A DNA stretch of 64,000 nucleotides from Hysterangium stoloniferum (GCA_015178975.1 WHVD01000178.1:1-64000); one strand, 5' to 3'; positions 1-12,012 are shown, counted from the first letter of the stretch. The notes: generated by a model not told the origin, from the letters alone. Numbers and translations are program-made.

Positions 1-566
1 AAGGAAATTGTTGCACCTGATGCATTATATAACCCATATTTGGTTATTTGACTGGGATTCCAGCATCAGAGGTTATTGAGGAGGATGGGGGCTGCTGTCA
101 CAGCCTCACTGAAAGAACTGGCACTGGCAGAGCCAAAGAGGCTATCCAATGCAGCTTTAGTACCGTGCAGACCTTATACTTACGCAATGACTGCGGGACA
201 CTGGCACTTAGTATTTTCTAAATAATTCAACACGATCTGCAATGTGGCCCCAGGGTTTTGGAACGTCGAAGGACTTCTACGGACGAAAGCACACAGTAGA
301 ATTCTTCCGAGGAGGGTGCCCGGTGGTCGGTTATGAATTGAACTGCGTTGTATTAGACGGTGGCAAAGTAACAATGTAGAGGGAGAAGGGAGTTGATATG
401 CAGCAGACCGTCGAGGCACCTGGAGAATGCTCTCTTAAGCACTACTACTAGTATCAGAAGTTGAGCTGAATGGATATTAATAATAAATAAATAAAAATCA
501 GATTTTAACAATTTGTTTGATCTTAGTGCAGAGATCAGCCGGATTTAGATCGTGCCGTGATATCAC
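1..566. other. Left-edge intergenic sequence
   Basis: I recognise no gene here. There are short open frames on both strands without motifs or introns. The stretch just before the next gene (about 470-520) is A/T-rich and may hold its promoter, but I see no clear TATA element. Confidence 0.4.
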
Positions 567-3500
567 GTGACCTCTCAATCACTTCTACACATGTCCAATC
601 GACCACAGCTCCCTCATGATACCCAGCGGTCTTCATCCTCACAGTCTGCTAACGAATCGTCAACCAAGAAGCTTCTTAGTATGGCCACCAGACGCACATC
701 TCTTGAAGACGAGGAGAGGCAAGATCGTGAGGTGTTGGAGAACGATAATATCGCTTTGATCCTCGAGGGCGTCCAGTCAGGCACGAAAAAGTTTGGGTTA
801 GAATTTGCCGTCCCCCTTCTGTCTCAAATTGCTGAAACGGCGAATCCACCTCTCCTGCCCGCCTTAAATAACCGTCGCGATGTTCGCAAGTGTATCGTCG
901 AGAACGATGAACTCTTCAACTTATTGGTCAAATGTTTACAAAAAGAATCGTTTTCAGAGATTCGGAGCCTTGGTTAGTTTCTAGTATATTACTCTCTCCA
1001 CTTGTCCTCATCGCTCTTATTAGAGATACTCCAACCTGACCATAGCGAACCCCCGCACACTCCAAAACAAGAAGAAAAGGTTGTAGCCAAAGGTAAGTGG
1101 TATATTTCCAAGTGTGGATGACATTGAAAAGAGTTTTCGTGAGGTGACTCCCCTGGCCGTCTCACAGACAACGAGACGAAAGCTACGATGGCAGCCGCAA
1201 TTAAAGACTTTGAGAACTACATTCAATACCTGGCCGTTGGGAAATTGGATGGATATCTTGACTCGATCCGACGTGAAGACAAATTTACAGACCTCGATGT
1301 GAAGCTGCCACTTGACCCAATTCTTCTTCTTCACGACCTCGGCAACCACCCAGACAAGGTTCGGATCAAAAAATTGTTCATCCGTGACACAGTGTTCGTT
1401 GCATTTGGACAATTTTACAGACAATAAATCCTAATCTTCCTCTTTCCAGCCATCTATTCGGCGTCTCTGGTTCGGGTAAAACTCGCCTTGCACTTGAGGG
1501 TCTTTGCTTGAATTGGGGCCTTTATATTTCGTGCAGAAGCACACGAAGTCCAGCATCTGGGTCCAAAGACTTAGAGGTAGCGACGGAAGAAATATTGCCA
1601 ACTTTAAGCACTTGGGACACAGGAGGAAGTGATGGGCTTCAGAAGAACGCTAGAGCTGCAGACCGAGTCTTTGCAATGTTGTTGTGTGCGCGCTTCTTCA
1701 TCCTGAAGCAATTTGTGCAACACATTCCTGTTAAAACAGATGCCGCATTAGCTCGCCGGCGATGGGTCCTTGCTCAAGTTTTGCCACCCATTTCGAAATT
1801 TCATGGTGACGATCTCTTCGTCACAGTGCTCCGGACCCTCCAGCATGTTGATACGCAGACTATGCGTGGCATTATTGCCTCCATCCTAATGGAACTCACG
1901 ACTGAGAGGGAAGATATGTTTCCAGATGGAGACGATACCCCTCTATTCGTCGTGATTGACGAGGCACAGGTGGCTGCAGACAACCTGAAAGAGTACTTTC
2001 GCTCCAACACAAGGACTGATATGCGCCCCATTCTTCGTGAAATGTATAGATTCTTTCTGAGCACTACAATCTTCACTGGGTTTATTCTCTCGGGAACTGG
2101 TCTGTCGATGCAAATGGTGAAGGAAGCCGTGGGTTCTACTTCCGCAAAGAATGAACCTGGCAGGGGTTCGCTGGTCTTCACTGATATTGGGCGTTTCACC
2201 AAGGACGATTCTTCTCAATTAGACTATATTCGCCGGTACCTCACTCTCTCCGACAATTACTCAGATCGACGATTGTTGGAACGCATGGTGTACTGGTTTT
2301 CTGGCCGGTATGTCTATCGTTTGTTGCTAGGAGATTCCTTTTTATCATTGATATTGTAGCCACCGCCTGACAGCTAGCCTTATTGAGCTGTTTATCTGCT
2401 TGGACAATGTCCCGCGCCACCGTGTCCTCACCTCGTTCGCTCAACGCTTGACTGGATTTAAAGTCACTGACGCAATCGAACTGGAAGATAATGAACCCCC
2501 CATTTCCCCTGAGCTGTCCACGTTGATCTCAAATTCTCAACCAATTAGCGAATTGGACCGCGTTTTCAACGAAAACAACAGTCAGCACAATATCTTTTTC
2601 ACTGATGCTAGGACTAACTGCGTATTTCATAGGAGAGGAATTGATACAATGCCTAGTCGAAATTCTTATGCGGTGGACTTTGGGAAGCGAACCTACGACC
2701 GTCGCCATCGAAAACCATATGCACGACATAATTGGGTGTGGCGTAGGTTTTTTGGACAAGATCACGAGCCCTTGGCAATGCGAAGCTACAACGAACTATG
2801 CTGTATACATTTCCGAACCATTGGTAGTTCTCTCCCTAAGCTCGGTTTTCCAAAAGCACCGTCACACGATGAGGAAGACATGGATAGCCAATGCATTTCG
2901 CAGTGCTCATAATGCCTCGGCACTTCGCTATGTGTTTGAACAAACGATCTTTCTCGTGCTGATGCAGACTTTTGGGGGGGAGTTCAAACCTCTCTCGCAC
3001 GCCTTCCACTGTAGCGGGTCATTAGGGTCGAGGAAGGTTACCTTGGTCACGCTGAAGCGTGGGGCTGATGACATAATGCAATGCTATCCAGTATCATGGG
3101 AGACAGGCACTTCTGATCGCTTGGGTCTCAAGGCTAATTCTTTTGAAGACGTTCTCGCTTTCTTGCACGATCCAGATGGAAAGCCCTTTTTTTTTCCAGA
3201 TAACCACATGGGCCCCGACGTGTTGTGTACCTTCCAAGACAAGCAGACGAAGGAGCTGATTATTCTTGCTGTGCAAGCAAAAGTTTCACCAACCCTCAAT
3301 GCTCAGAAATGGCGAGATGCCATCATTTCTGTTACGCCCGAATTCTTTTACACGGTGCAGGTAGGTATTAAACCTCGTAAACCCTATCGCACTCAACCTT
3401 TATTCTGATATTTATAGAAGGGAGGGACACGGGATCGATATGCACCAGTGTCTTGCCCACATCTTGGAGATGATCTGACAGGGAGTTTGGAGATGGTTCT

Positions 3501-3801
3501 CGGGCCAGCCGTATACACGCCAATAGCTGACAGTTATCACAGAAAATTCCGCAGCAGCACCCAAGCTCAGCAGCAATTTGCTTCGCACTCAACGCGACAG
3601 ACCCCCAGATTCCTTCGCATTATTGCAACCCCTGACAATGAACAGCAGAAACGTCTGAAAGGGGAATGGAACGGTGATGTAGCCGTTTTGCGATGGGATG
3701 TTGTGGAACGTTATATTGGTTCAATGGCCGATTCACTGAAAGCTAGTATGTTCCGTTCCAGTCAAAGTAACCCACACAAGAGACTTAAAACTATGCGGTG
3801 A
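567..3801 (+). CDS. CRN-like P-loop NTPase with C-terminal PD-(D/E)xK nuclease-like domain
   Basis: Seven exons fit one frame: 567-972, 1024-1092, 1168-1393, 1450-2307, 2360-2580, 2633-3360, 3418-3801. They encode 963 aa with GT-AG introns of 49-75 bp; a start at 591 is also possible. Seen: Walker A GVSGSGKT at residues 238-245, Walker B VVIDEAQ with D404/E405, and a C-terminal nuclease-like signature with D789 (MGPDV) and Q808-A809-K810 (ILAVQAK). Known: an NTPase followed by a REase-like domain is one architecture of Crinkler/RHS-type proteins in fungi and oomycetes. The typical CRN ubiquitin-like header is not obvious at the N-terminus. The tail (residues ~930-963) is basic and could act in nuclear targeting. 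No frameshift or stop breaks the model, so it may be functional. Inferred role: secreted or intranuclear effector, or a self/non-self conflict protein. The donor of intron 5 (GTCAGC) is weak. Confidence 0.75.
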
Positions 3802-4221
3802 TTGTCAAGTTTTTTTTATCAAATCGACTTGGAATGTTTAAATAAGAGTTTCCTTGTTGCATAATTTGTGTCGTTCCCTTGCTATCTGTTGTAACTTAGT
3901 GGTATTAATTACAGGGCTTTTCCAATTTGCGTCAGTGCTAAATTAGCTTAACTTCAGTGTATGAAATGTTAAGTTTGATTGTTCAGTGTAAATTTCATAT
4001 GGAATTTAGTGACTCTAATTCAAAATGTGGTATAGTATTATTACTGCTTTCCACTGTTTTCGCTGATACTACTGTATTTCTTCTAAGTTTGTCTCAGTGA
4101 CTATCTTTTATCAACTGAAATTTTTACCACTCACTCATCTCTCATCCAACATGGGCCACTTTTAAAACTTCAGCACACCCAACACATGCATGCCACATGA
4201 GGCAATCAGTTCTATGCTGTT
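3802..4221. other. A/T-rich intergenic sequence
   Basis: This lies downstream of the NTPase gene. It has no coding signal; it probably holds that gene's 3' UTR and polyadenylation region. I see no repeat structure. Confidence 0.4.
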
Positions 4222-4833
4222 GTGGAATGCACACATGCAGTACTGGGCGGACAGCCCAGACTGAAGTTGTCCTTGGATTTGGATAACCCTTTTGATGCTT
4301 GTGTTTGGGCTGTCTCATCATGTGCCTTTTGGGGGCTGATGAGATTTGGACAGGTAACAGTTCAATCCAGGTCACATTTCAATGGCAATAAACACCTAAA
4401 GTGCAAGGATGCCCTAATTAGTCAGGACAATGATGGCAAACAGTACACATGCTTAGATTTACTGGCATCAAAAACTGCCAGGGCTGGCATGTCCCAGTCA
4501 GTTTTTCTAACAGTCCAACAGAGAGCTTGTCCAATTGAAGCACTCACCAACCTATCAAAAATCGTCCCCACTGGACCCAATGATCCACTTTTTTGCTGGC
4601 AGGATGATAAAGGAGAAATTAGACCTTTAGTCAAGAAAGCAGCACTTGAGCAAATAAATTCAATTCTCAGTGCATGGGGATGGGGAACAACCTTCAGCCA
4701 TTCATTTCATATTGGAGGTGCCTCCTTGTTCTTAGCACAAGGTGTCGACCCCAAAATAGTGAGACTGGCAGGAAGATGGAAATCACTAGTGTACAGAGCA
4801 TATATTAGAGCCTTCAAACAAATCACATCATGA
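4222..4833 (+). pseudogene. Tyrosine recombinase remnant (Crypton-like)
   Basis: The 203-aa frame matches the C-terminal catalytic half of a tyrosine recombinase. R41 lies in LMRFGQV (catalytic Arg I). The box II motif reads H160-S-F-H163-IGGA where the family has HxxR, so catalytic Arg II is replaced by His (CGT to CAT fits a single transition). GRW (184-186) and a candidate nucleophile Tyr (AYIR, ~194) are present. The N-terminal DNA-binding half is absent or too diverged. Fungal Cryptons carry such recombinases, often with a GCR1_C-like DNA-binding domain; a separate ORF of that type lies at 11043. The His substitution and truncation make an active enzyme unlikely. Confidence 0.6.
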
Positions 4834-4926
4834 CACATAGCAAACCTCACTGTCAGAAGTATTGCTACTTAGGGCTGAGTGAGTGGTGTAGCCTTGCTGC
4901 ATTTGTAGCCATGCTCGATTGGGTGA

Positions 4927-5025
4927 GTGGTGAGTCTTCCCACACACACATGGAGAGCTAACACTCTCCCCTCTACTCAACCATACAGCTCCTCACTCAG
5001 ACATCACAGAGTAGATGAAGCTGGA
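4927..5025. repeat. Copy 1 of a ~100-bp dispersed repeat
   Basis: This is about 85-90% identical by eye to 8199-8300 in the same orientation (shared blocks GAGCTAACACTCTCCC and CATCACAGAGTAGATGAAGC). The two copies flank Tc1/mariner-1. Family unknown. Confidence 0.6.
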
Positions 5026-5530
5026 TAGTGTCGAGTGCCATACGATCCCTGGCATCTTGAGAGTAGTTCAGCTCTCAATGTCCAGCTGAGCATGCAGAAG
5101 AGTCTCATGCTCTTTGTTTTTCTTACCACAACGACTCAGTCATTACAATCCAAAGACTAGCACTCATTCATACATTTTCATTCATTTAATCATTTAGAAT
5201 TAGTTTACCCACCCACCCTTCCCCTTATACCAATGATGGTATTAATGATGATCCAGTTTTTCAGATTTACCTATAGTGGATTATAGCAATATACAGTGAG
5301 GGACAAAACCCTTCCAATGATTTTTAGTTGTGCAAAGATTCTTGAATAACTCAAGAACCGTGTAGATACAGACCTGAAATTTGGTGGCTGGTTAGGTCTA
5401 TATGTTATCTATATGCCCTTAAAATATTATGACATAAGCATTAGTATTTCCCATGCTATAAACAAAACACTAATAAAATCACATTGGAAGGGTTTTGTCC
5501 CTGGTATAAAAAGAACACAAATCAAACAAT

Positions 5531-6562
5531 CTAATACTTGGTATAGCATCCCTTGGCCTTCAAAACAGCCTCAACCCTTTTAGGCATACTCTCTATCAAG
5601 TTCTGACAAGTAGAGCAGTGATCTTCTCCCACTCTGTCTGAACCCTCTCCCACAACTCATGAATACTCTTGGGTGCCACTTCATACTCTCCCAGCCTCTT
5701 TTTGAGGTAATACCAGAAGTGTTCAATTGGATTAAGGTCAGCAGACTGAGGTGGCCATACCATGACCACAAATCCATTGTCTTTAAACCAATTGGTGGCC
5801 TTCTTGCTCTTGTGTTTGGGGTCATTGTCTTGCTGAAAGACCACATCTTCTGTGTTCTTGCCATAATACTCCATGGTTGCTTGAAGTTCATCTTCCAGAA
5901 TGTTGACATAAAGGTCAGCATCCATCCATCCATCAATCTTGGTGGAATATCCTGGTCCTTCTCACAATATACAGCCCCACAACATCAGATTTCCTCCTCC
6001 AAAATTGACTGTACCCTCAACCAGCCTATCACTGAGCCCTCTCCTGCCCTTTTTCACATGCCCACTTCCTCCCATCTGACCCCAAACAATTGATTTTTGT
6101 CTCATCTGACCAAACAACCCTCTTCCAATCATCCACAGTCCAGTCCTTGTGTGCCAGAGCAAAGTCCATCCTTGCCTTCCTATGCCTCTTAGTGAGTAAA
6201 AGCTTTTTTCTCTTCACCACAGCCCTCATTCCAGCCTTCTTGAGTGCTCTATGAACAGTCTTCACTGAAATGGACTTTCCAGTCATATTTTGAAGGATTT
6301 TGGTGACCTCATTGGCATGTTCTGCCTTCTGAGAAGTGATTTTTTGGATGGAATAATGAATAGCTGAGGGAGAAAGCTTGCATGGATGGCCACCAGGTGC
6401 TTTGGCAAGTGATGGGCAATGGGTAAAGCAAATTTTGGATATAGTGGACAGGCCTCTGCCAGTGACTGTAGAGATCTGAGAAGCAGACTTGCCCTTATTG
6501 ATAAAAGTGAGAATGTGGCTAACCTGAGCAGGAGTAAGAGTTTTCATCGTGTAGAATGTCAA
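5531..6562 (-). pseudogene. Tc1/mariner-1 transposase (frameshifted)
   Basis: Three overlapping frames together match one Tc1/mariner transposase. An N-terminal helix-turn-helix pair (start 6562 or 6547) is followed by the first catalytic Asp in WSDETKIN, then QQDNDPKH with the second Asp, then LNPIEHFW with Glu: a DDE triad of the Tc1 type. Frame changes near 6050 and 5940 and near 5610 disrupt it. The original C-terminus ends KY-stop at 5531-5533. It is inactive as read. It is close to mariner-2 (shared VVWSDETKIN, GSDGRKWA). Confidence 0.85.
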
Positions 6563-6891
6563 GTTGTGGGGATGTTGTTGAACTAGAAAGTGAACAGCTA
6601 TATATATATGTATATGTATCTAATTTTGACAGGTCAGATGATTAAACAAAACCTTATTTGCAGATAATCAATAAGGTTTTGTACTAATCATGTGACTGGG
6701 ACAAAACCCTTCCAATGTGATTTTATTATTATTTTATTTATAGCATGGGAAATATTAATGTTTATGTCATAATATTTTAAGGGAATATAGATAATGTATA
6801 GACCTAACCACCCACCAAATTTCAGGTCTGTAGCTACAGTGGTTCTTGAGTTATTTTCAAGAATATTTACACAACTAAAAATCATTGGAAG

Positions 6892-8128
6892 TGTAATGTA
6901 TTCAGGGGTTTCTCTTAGATAGCTCAATATATGCTATAGTGTCACAGAGCTTCAACAATAAAGCAAGCAAAGGTCCAGTAATTTAAATACTGATAGATTA
7001 ATGAGCTGCGTTATTAAGCTTAAACAACTCAAATCAATGCTTATTTTGATTATTGAAAGGTTCAATAGAACAATATATGACTCTTTTAGAAAATAAAAGA
7101 ACTATTCCTTGAGAATAGGGGCTAGAAGCTGAATATATCTGCAGTAACTTAGCAGAGACTTGATATAAGCTTTGGATTCTTGTATGCTTATTTGTAACTC
7201 TTAATAGTTATTTAACAAGGTGTTAAATAATTTATTAATAGAGAAAATAATTTGTGTTGGATTAATTGAGTGCTTGTACTTGATTAATTCAATAAACTTA
7301 GGGCTGGGCCTTGAATAATCTAGTATTGGCAGGGATTTCAGTAAGAATACTTATTTTAGGTTTACTATGTATTTAGTAAGCCTAAGGGTAGCTGTGAGGC
7401 TGGGGGAAACTTAGATGATTAGCTAAGTTCAAAAGTGCTGACAAAGATTCAAGATTCTGCAAGTGTAGGTGCTTGCAGTTAGTGTATCAGACTAAGGCTA
7501 TTATTGTCCTTAGGATGATTAGATAAGCTTCTGAGCTGTGCTGCAAATATGTGAGAGATAGATTATTTTATTGGAAACTTAGCCCTCCTTATATACATTT
7601 TGATAACTAAATATTTAACTAAATATTTATTTTATGAGGTCATTAGTTAGGTCATAATGACCTCATATTCTACTTATTTTTTACCCTTTATTTATCATGT
7701 GATTCCCCTCTCTGAGACAAGGGTTCCAACCTTTGGCTTGAACATGAAGGTTCAAGGCCGCGGTCCCGGGATGGAAGCAAATGCTGAGTCGGCGGAATCA
7801 AATAATGACTCGAGTAGTCACATCCTTGACTTGTGTGATATCCCGACACTGGAGGCTTATCTAATAAGTCACATGACTCCAAAAATAGGTGCTGAAAAGC
7901 AATAACTAAGTAAATAAAATATAAATAATTAGTTAAAAATTATAATAAAATAAATAAGATATAATAGCATTATATGAGCTCATATATGCTATTATTATGT
8001 GAAGTTAAAAGGAATTAGGCCTTATATTTCACAATAAAAATATAATAAAAATACAATAAATTTGAGAAAATATTAAATAATTCACAGAAAATTAAGAGAA
8101 AATTATGAGATGAGGCTGATACCTCACA
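6892..8128. mobile_element. Solo LTR, family H, copy 1
   Basis: This 1237-bp block starts TGTAATGTATT and ends ATACCTCACA (TG...CA). It is flanked by GGAAG at 6887-6891 and 8129-8133 and sits inside the right arm of mariner-1. A second copy lies inverted at 59165-60319 in an unrelated repeat, which fixes both ends. No coding capacity is convincing: an 82-aa frame at 7657 lacks motifs. The likely origin is an LTR retrotransposon reduced to one LTR by recombination. Confidence 0.85.
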
Positions 8129-8152
8129 GGAAGGGTTTTGTCCCTCACTGTA

Positions 8153-9099
8153 TTATTAAAGTGAGAGTTGTAATATGTGAGGAGACCCCACCCTCCTGAG
8201 CAGTGAGTCTTCCCATGCACACGCAGAGAGCTAACACTCTCCCTTTACCCAACCATACAGCTCCTTGCTCAGACATCACAGAGTAGATGAAGCTGGAAGT
8301 CTAGACCTCCATCATGAGAGTCTGGGCACTTCCAGCACTCTCCAGAACTGACAAATGTGCATCCAGGCAGCTCCAGCATATTCCATGAGTGGCACTTATG
8401 TCCCAACTCCTCCTCCTGCACATGCAGAAGTGACACATGGATGCACCTGTAGTATCCACATGCCCATATCTAGTTAGGTGCAGAACACTAGTGCTGCTTG
8501 CCTTATAGTTAGATAGGATAGCCATTGTCTCCCTCTCCTGGAAATAATTCTGTTTTATAATTCTGTCTTGAATATTAAAAAAGAATTTCCCTCACATATT
8601 CCTTACTCACAAAGCTATTATCAGACCTGACAGTTTCCCCCACAACACATCCACAAACACCCTGTACTTTTGGCAACACTCCAGCACTTAGTGCTCTGAG
8701 TTGCATTCTGTTCAAGCTCATCATCAGTAACATTGTCAAAATCACTTCCCCAACTCTTCTTTGTCTAACCCTTCCTTTTGTGCCATATAGATTTCTATCC
8801 TATCTAACTATAAGGCAAACATCAAAAGATTAATGTATTTACAAATAGAAATAAAGATAATAAAAACATTTAGGAGTACTTAACTGTAAATCAATATTGT
8901 TTGAATTATAGAGGAACCTGTTTAAATAGTGAGCATTAGGAACCAATATTGGACCTGGAGTGTACTCCAACATCTTTCCACATTGTCACACATATCCTTG
9001 GAAACCAATACTCATTCACAATTCATCTTATTTTTCTTGTTGTTTGCTCATTTTGGTCACAGTCTCAAGACTCAGATATTCCACTGGGTTCTGGAATGT
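8153..9099. other. Repeat-rich spacer
   Basis: No gene is recognisable. It holds copy 2 of a ~100-bp repeat and possibly a small element bounded by the inverted 11-mers AATATGTGAGG (about 8174) and CCTCACATATT (about 8603). No target duplication is clear, so that element is tentative. The rest is A/T-rich. Confidence 0.35.
8199..8300. repeat. Copy 2 of the ~100-bp dispersed repeat
   Basis: Direct-orientation partner of 4927-5025, beginning 48 bp after the right end of mariner-1. Confidence 0.6.
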
Positions 9100-9914
9100 T
9101 GTTAGGACTAGAAAACCCACCAGCCTCCAGACCCCATCCTATAGGCATCCAACTCTCTAGAAGCAAGTTACAACTAACCAGACAACCCACCGGGACCTGG
9201 ATGTCACATTTGTCTACACCCAACTTGCTGTGTCTCATGCACCAGCCATTGGACAACCCGCTGAGACCTGTGCATGTCAACCCTGTCTATGTCCGACTTT
9301 GTTCCATGCACTAGTCTCCAGACTCTGTTCAGAAAACCTGTCAGCTCTCTAACTGAGCCCCATTCCCGTTATGGTCAAATGACCTGTCATGCTTCGGACT
9401 CCACTCCTGCCCCATTCCCAGTATGGTCTAATGACCTGTCATGTTTTGGACTCTGCCCCCATTCCATCCCACTCCTAACACCTAATTGGTGTTTACCTAT
9501 CTTGTTTCATGATCACTAGTTTGGATTTCATTATTACTGGATTTGGTATAACATACAATCCAGTCAGAAAATCAGCTTAGATTCTCCCCAGTAATCTCAG
9601 TACATTTCCACTCTAATCCTCTCTTTGAAACACACTGCTAATTACCTTGTTAGAGCCCATGGGCTCTGACCTAACTATCACTTGACCTCCAACCCATCAC
9701 CCAACCCCTCGACCTCTGTGGGATTCCTGCAATTGACCCTCCAACCTCTCGACCCACCAACTACTCCTGGACTCCCCAGGATTCCCGTCTGCCTGTCTGA
9801 AATTGGACACCACAATCTTGCAATGATGCAGCCTATAAGCTGGAGCCAAGTCCTACTGGCCTCCCTGTGGGTTTCTCTGGAAACCCTCCAATAAGCCCTG
9901 GACACTCTTTAACA
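9100..9914 (+). mobile_element. LTR, family C, copy 1 (5' LTR of a truncated Gypsy)
   Basis: The 815-bp block starts TGTTAGGACTAG and ends TTTAACA. It is followed directly by leader sequence and a gag start at 9948, so it is a 5' LTR on the plus strand. It contains the shared LTR motif (TATAAGCTGGAGCCAAGTCC at 9834-9853). Other family C copies lie at 12656 (inverted), 20958-23237, 42056-42864 and 61234-63835. Its own 3' partner was not found, so target duplications cannot be tested. Confidence 0.75.
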
Positions 9915-9947
9915 GTATTTTCTGACTGAGACTCACAGATTGTCAAT

Positions 9948-10310
9948 ATGCCACCAAGAAGAAAAGCACCTGTACAGGAATCATTACCTGGACCTTCGAC
10001 TCTTCATTCCCCCCTTACTTTGTATACCAGCCAGACACTCATGAACCAGCCAGATGCCACAGATATACACCGTATCAAAGAAGTCCCAGAAAACCCAGAT
10101 GAATCTGAGCACAAGGACGAGTCCATGGCCCCCAACAAGGGCAAAGGTGTCGAAAGTCCCCTATCAAATGATCAACCACCATTGTCAGATCCCACTTCCA
10201 AGTTGCTAGCAATCACTTTAGAAAGATTGATGAATCACATGCTTGGAAAAGGCAACAAAAAGGATCTAGAACCTCCATGGCCAAAAGTCAATGCTCCAAC
10301 TTCCAGCTAA
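9948..10310 (+). pseudogene. Gag N-terminal fragment of a family C Gypsy
   Basis: The 120-aa frame starts MPPRRKAP 33 bp after LTR-C and resembles the Gag start of Gypsy-D (MGPKRKAA...). Both have a basic N-terminus, an LxLYT(S/T)Q segment and then acidic/Ser/Thr-rich sequence. It stops before any capsid-like domain or zinc knuckle. The rest of the element is missing, so this is a truncated copy. Confidence 0.6.
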
Positions 10311-11042
10311 TGTAACACCCAGGAATGGTACCACCATGTGCACATTGCCTGCCACACTGCAATGATAATATTACACATAGTCAGCCATGCAATGTCAACA
10401 GTGATATAGACTCACTTGAAATTTGAGCATGCTTCCTTGGTCAATGAGGTTTGTCAGACTTGGAGAGCATCCTGATTCCCCAATTGACTTGGAACACCTC
10501 TTCATGTAGTGTAAGTAGTGCTTCTTTCAATACACAGGCATGATCTTCTTGTGCCAATCATGTACTCACCATTATTGAACACATGGTTTTGGCAATACAC
10601 CCTGAAAGTTGCTGTTGGGCATTGTGTGCATCTTCTTCAGCTCATTGAATTTGTTGCAGTGCTTGCTTAGAAAAGGCTTGAAATTCTGATAGGCAAAATG
10701 GATGGTAAGAAAATTTCTGGGAAGATGGCATGTGATGAAATAAGAGAGAGGGAGATCATGCACAAGAATTGTTCACATATGAATAAGCAATTTGAGAAAT
10801 TTACTGAGTGCAAAATCCTTGGACTCATTATGTGTAGTGGCCCTCATTTGCAAAAGCCTTATTTCCTCATCCAACCCATATGGAGGAACATGTTGCAGAT
10901 CAGGGAGGTGAGAGGGAGGGGGGGAGAGACAAAGGGTTGGGTTGGTGGGAACTTCAATCCTGATGAGCTAGAAGGAGGAGCAGGAACAAGATCAGGGTTT
11001 CCAGGGTGACACTTTGATGAATTCTGCTGTGTCTTTGATGGC
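10311..11042. other. Unassigned sequence
   Basis: Short frames occur on both strands (for example 10698-11009 plus, 103 aa, with a Gly-rich tail) without recognisable motifs. It could hold 5' exons of the next ORF. Nothing firmer is visible. Confidence 0.3.
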
Positions 11043-11780
11043 TTGGACAATCATGAAGATGTGGAATTCTGTGGAGAGAAGAGTGAGGTCCCCCATCACC
11101 CATCTTTGTCCATCAATATTACAAATTCTCCAAATGCTGTCATAACAACCAGTCACATGCCAAATCATTCCATGACTCACAACACATCAAATGTCCCTAG
11201 GGAAGCTGCACCTGAACCTGATATACCCAATTCTAATGTTGAAACTCTCATGCACCCAGCCACAATCATACCCTTGCCCCAGGCTCTTCCAGGTGGGCCT
11301 GTGCTGAACAGCCCAGATGAGAGACTACACATTGTGAAATGGCAAGCACTGTTTGGTAAGTTCACTGCAGACCAAATTCAAGCACATCACTGGGATTATG
11401 ATGCCAAAAACTTGTATTGGCTTCCACACTATACCTTTTCAAAACTCCAAGTGTATGATGATGCATGGACAGAATGGGCCCTTGGAATTCATGGTTGCCT
11501 ACCAGTTCATGTGCTTTATGAGCATTTCTCAAAACCAGCATGGCATAGAAGTATCCATGGGGGAATGACAGAAGCTGGAAGGTGTCAAAAGCTAACATCT
11601 GTAATTGAGAAACTGGCTAATAAGCCACAGTGGAGTATTCCCAAGGCCCTCGAGTTCTTGAAGATAACATATGAACAACAATTTTCTACACCAGGCACAT
11701 TGGCAAGGTATCTAAGCAAGGGTGGTGGAGCCAATACTGATCTGGTGTTTGCTGCCACTGTGATGTTTAAAAAATCATAA
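11043..11780 (+). CDS. ORF with GCR1_C-like DNA-binding domain
   Basis: This 245-aa frame has a low-complexity N-terminal half (Pro/Asn/His/Thr-rich, ~1-95). The C-terminal half shows the pattern of the GCR1_C family: an aromatic/basic helix, DAWTEWALGIHG at about residues 139-150, LYEHF, W(H)R, and a basic helix GRCQKLTSVIEKLA. Known: this domain occurs in fungal transcription factors and in Crypton-like elements. It has no catalytic residues. The start codon is uncertain because upstream exons may exist. It may be a mobile-element gene or a host paralogue; the family match is by pattern only. Confidence 0.5.
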   Translation: MDNHEDVEFCGEKSEVPHHPSLSINITNSPNAVITTSHMPNHSMTHNTSNVPREAAPEPDIPNSNVETLMHPATIIPLPQALPGGPVLNSPDERLHIVKWQALFGKFTADQIQAHHWDYDAKNLYWLPHYTFSKLQVYDDAWTEWALGIHGCLPVHVLYEHFSKPAWHRSIHGGMTEAGRCQKLTSVIEKLANKPQWSIPKALEFLKITYEQQFSTPGTLARYLSKGGGANTDLVFAATVMFKKS

Positions 11781-12012
11781 TAATGATAATACTAATTTTT
11801 TTTTTTGCATTCATTCTCTCCTAGAGTTCCATCATGTTTATCTTTCAATGTAATCATTCAGATTCACATAGATCCAGTCTAATAGACCTTTCAAATATGA
11901 GCTAGATTGCAAGTGTGTCTTGGGAAAAACAATGACGCTGTGAGCCCCTATCCTGATTTTGGACTTTTCAGTTTCTCTTTTTACTTCACCCACATCATAG
12001 TTCAATCTTATT
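11781..12012. other. Spacer between GCR1_C-like ORF and nuclease fragment
   Basis: Includes a T-run at about 11798. No gene is seen; it could contain the 3' end of the ORF before and the promoter of the nuclease gene after. Confidence 0.3.

Larger units (their letters stand above)
5294..8150 (-). mobile_element. Tc1/mariner-1, interrupted by a solo LTR
   Basis: The element begins CAGTGAGGGACAAAACCC at 5294 and ends with the inverted copy at 8150, flanked by TA at 5292-5293 and 8151-8152. Both ends have long inverted repeats of about 208 bp. Each arm contains a second, inverted copy of the terminal 20-mer (5300-5319 against 5482-5501; 6698-6717 against the outer right end). The right arm is split by solo LTR-H (6892-8128) with a GGAAG duplication. 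Without the LTR and one target copy the element is 1615 bp. The transposase gene is on the minus strand and broken. Confidence 0.9.

Noticed and set aside
1020..1424. 134-aa minus ORF inside the NTPase gene
   Set aside because: Shadow frame; plus-strand exons with in-phase introns explain the region.
9682..9905. Short frames within LTR-C (70-75 aa, both strands)
   Set aside because: They lie wholly inside an LTR and differ between copies; no motif.
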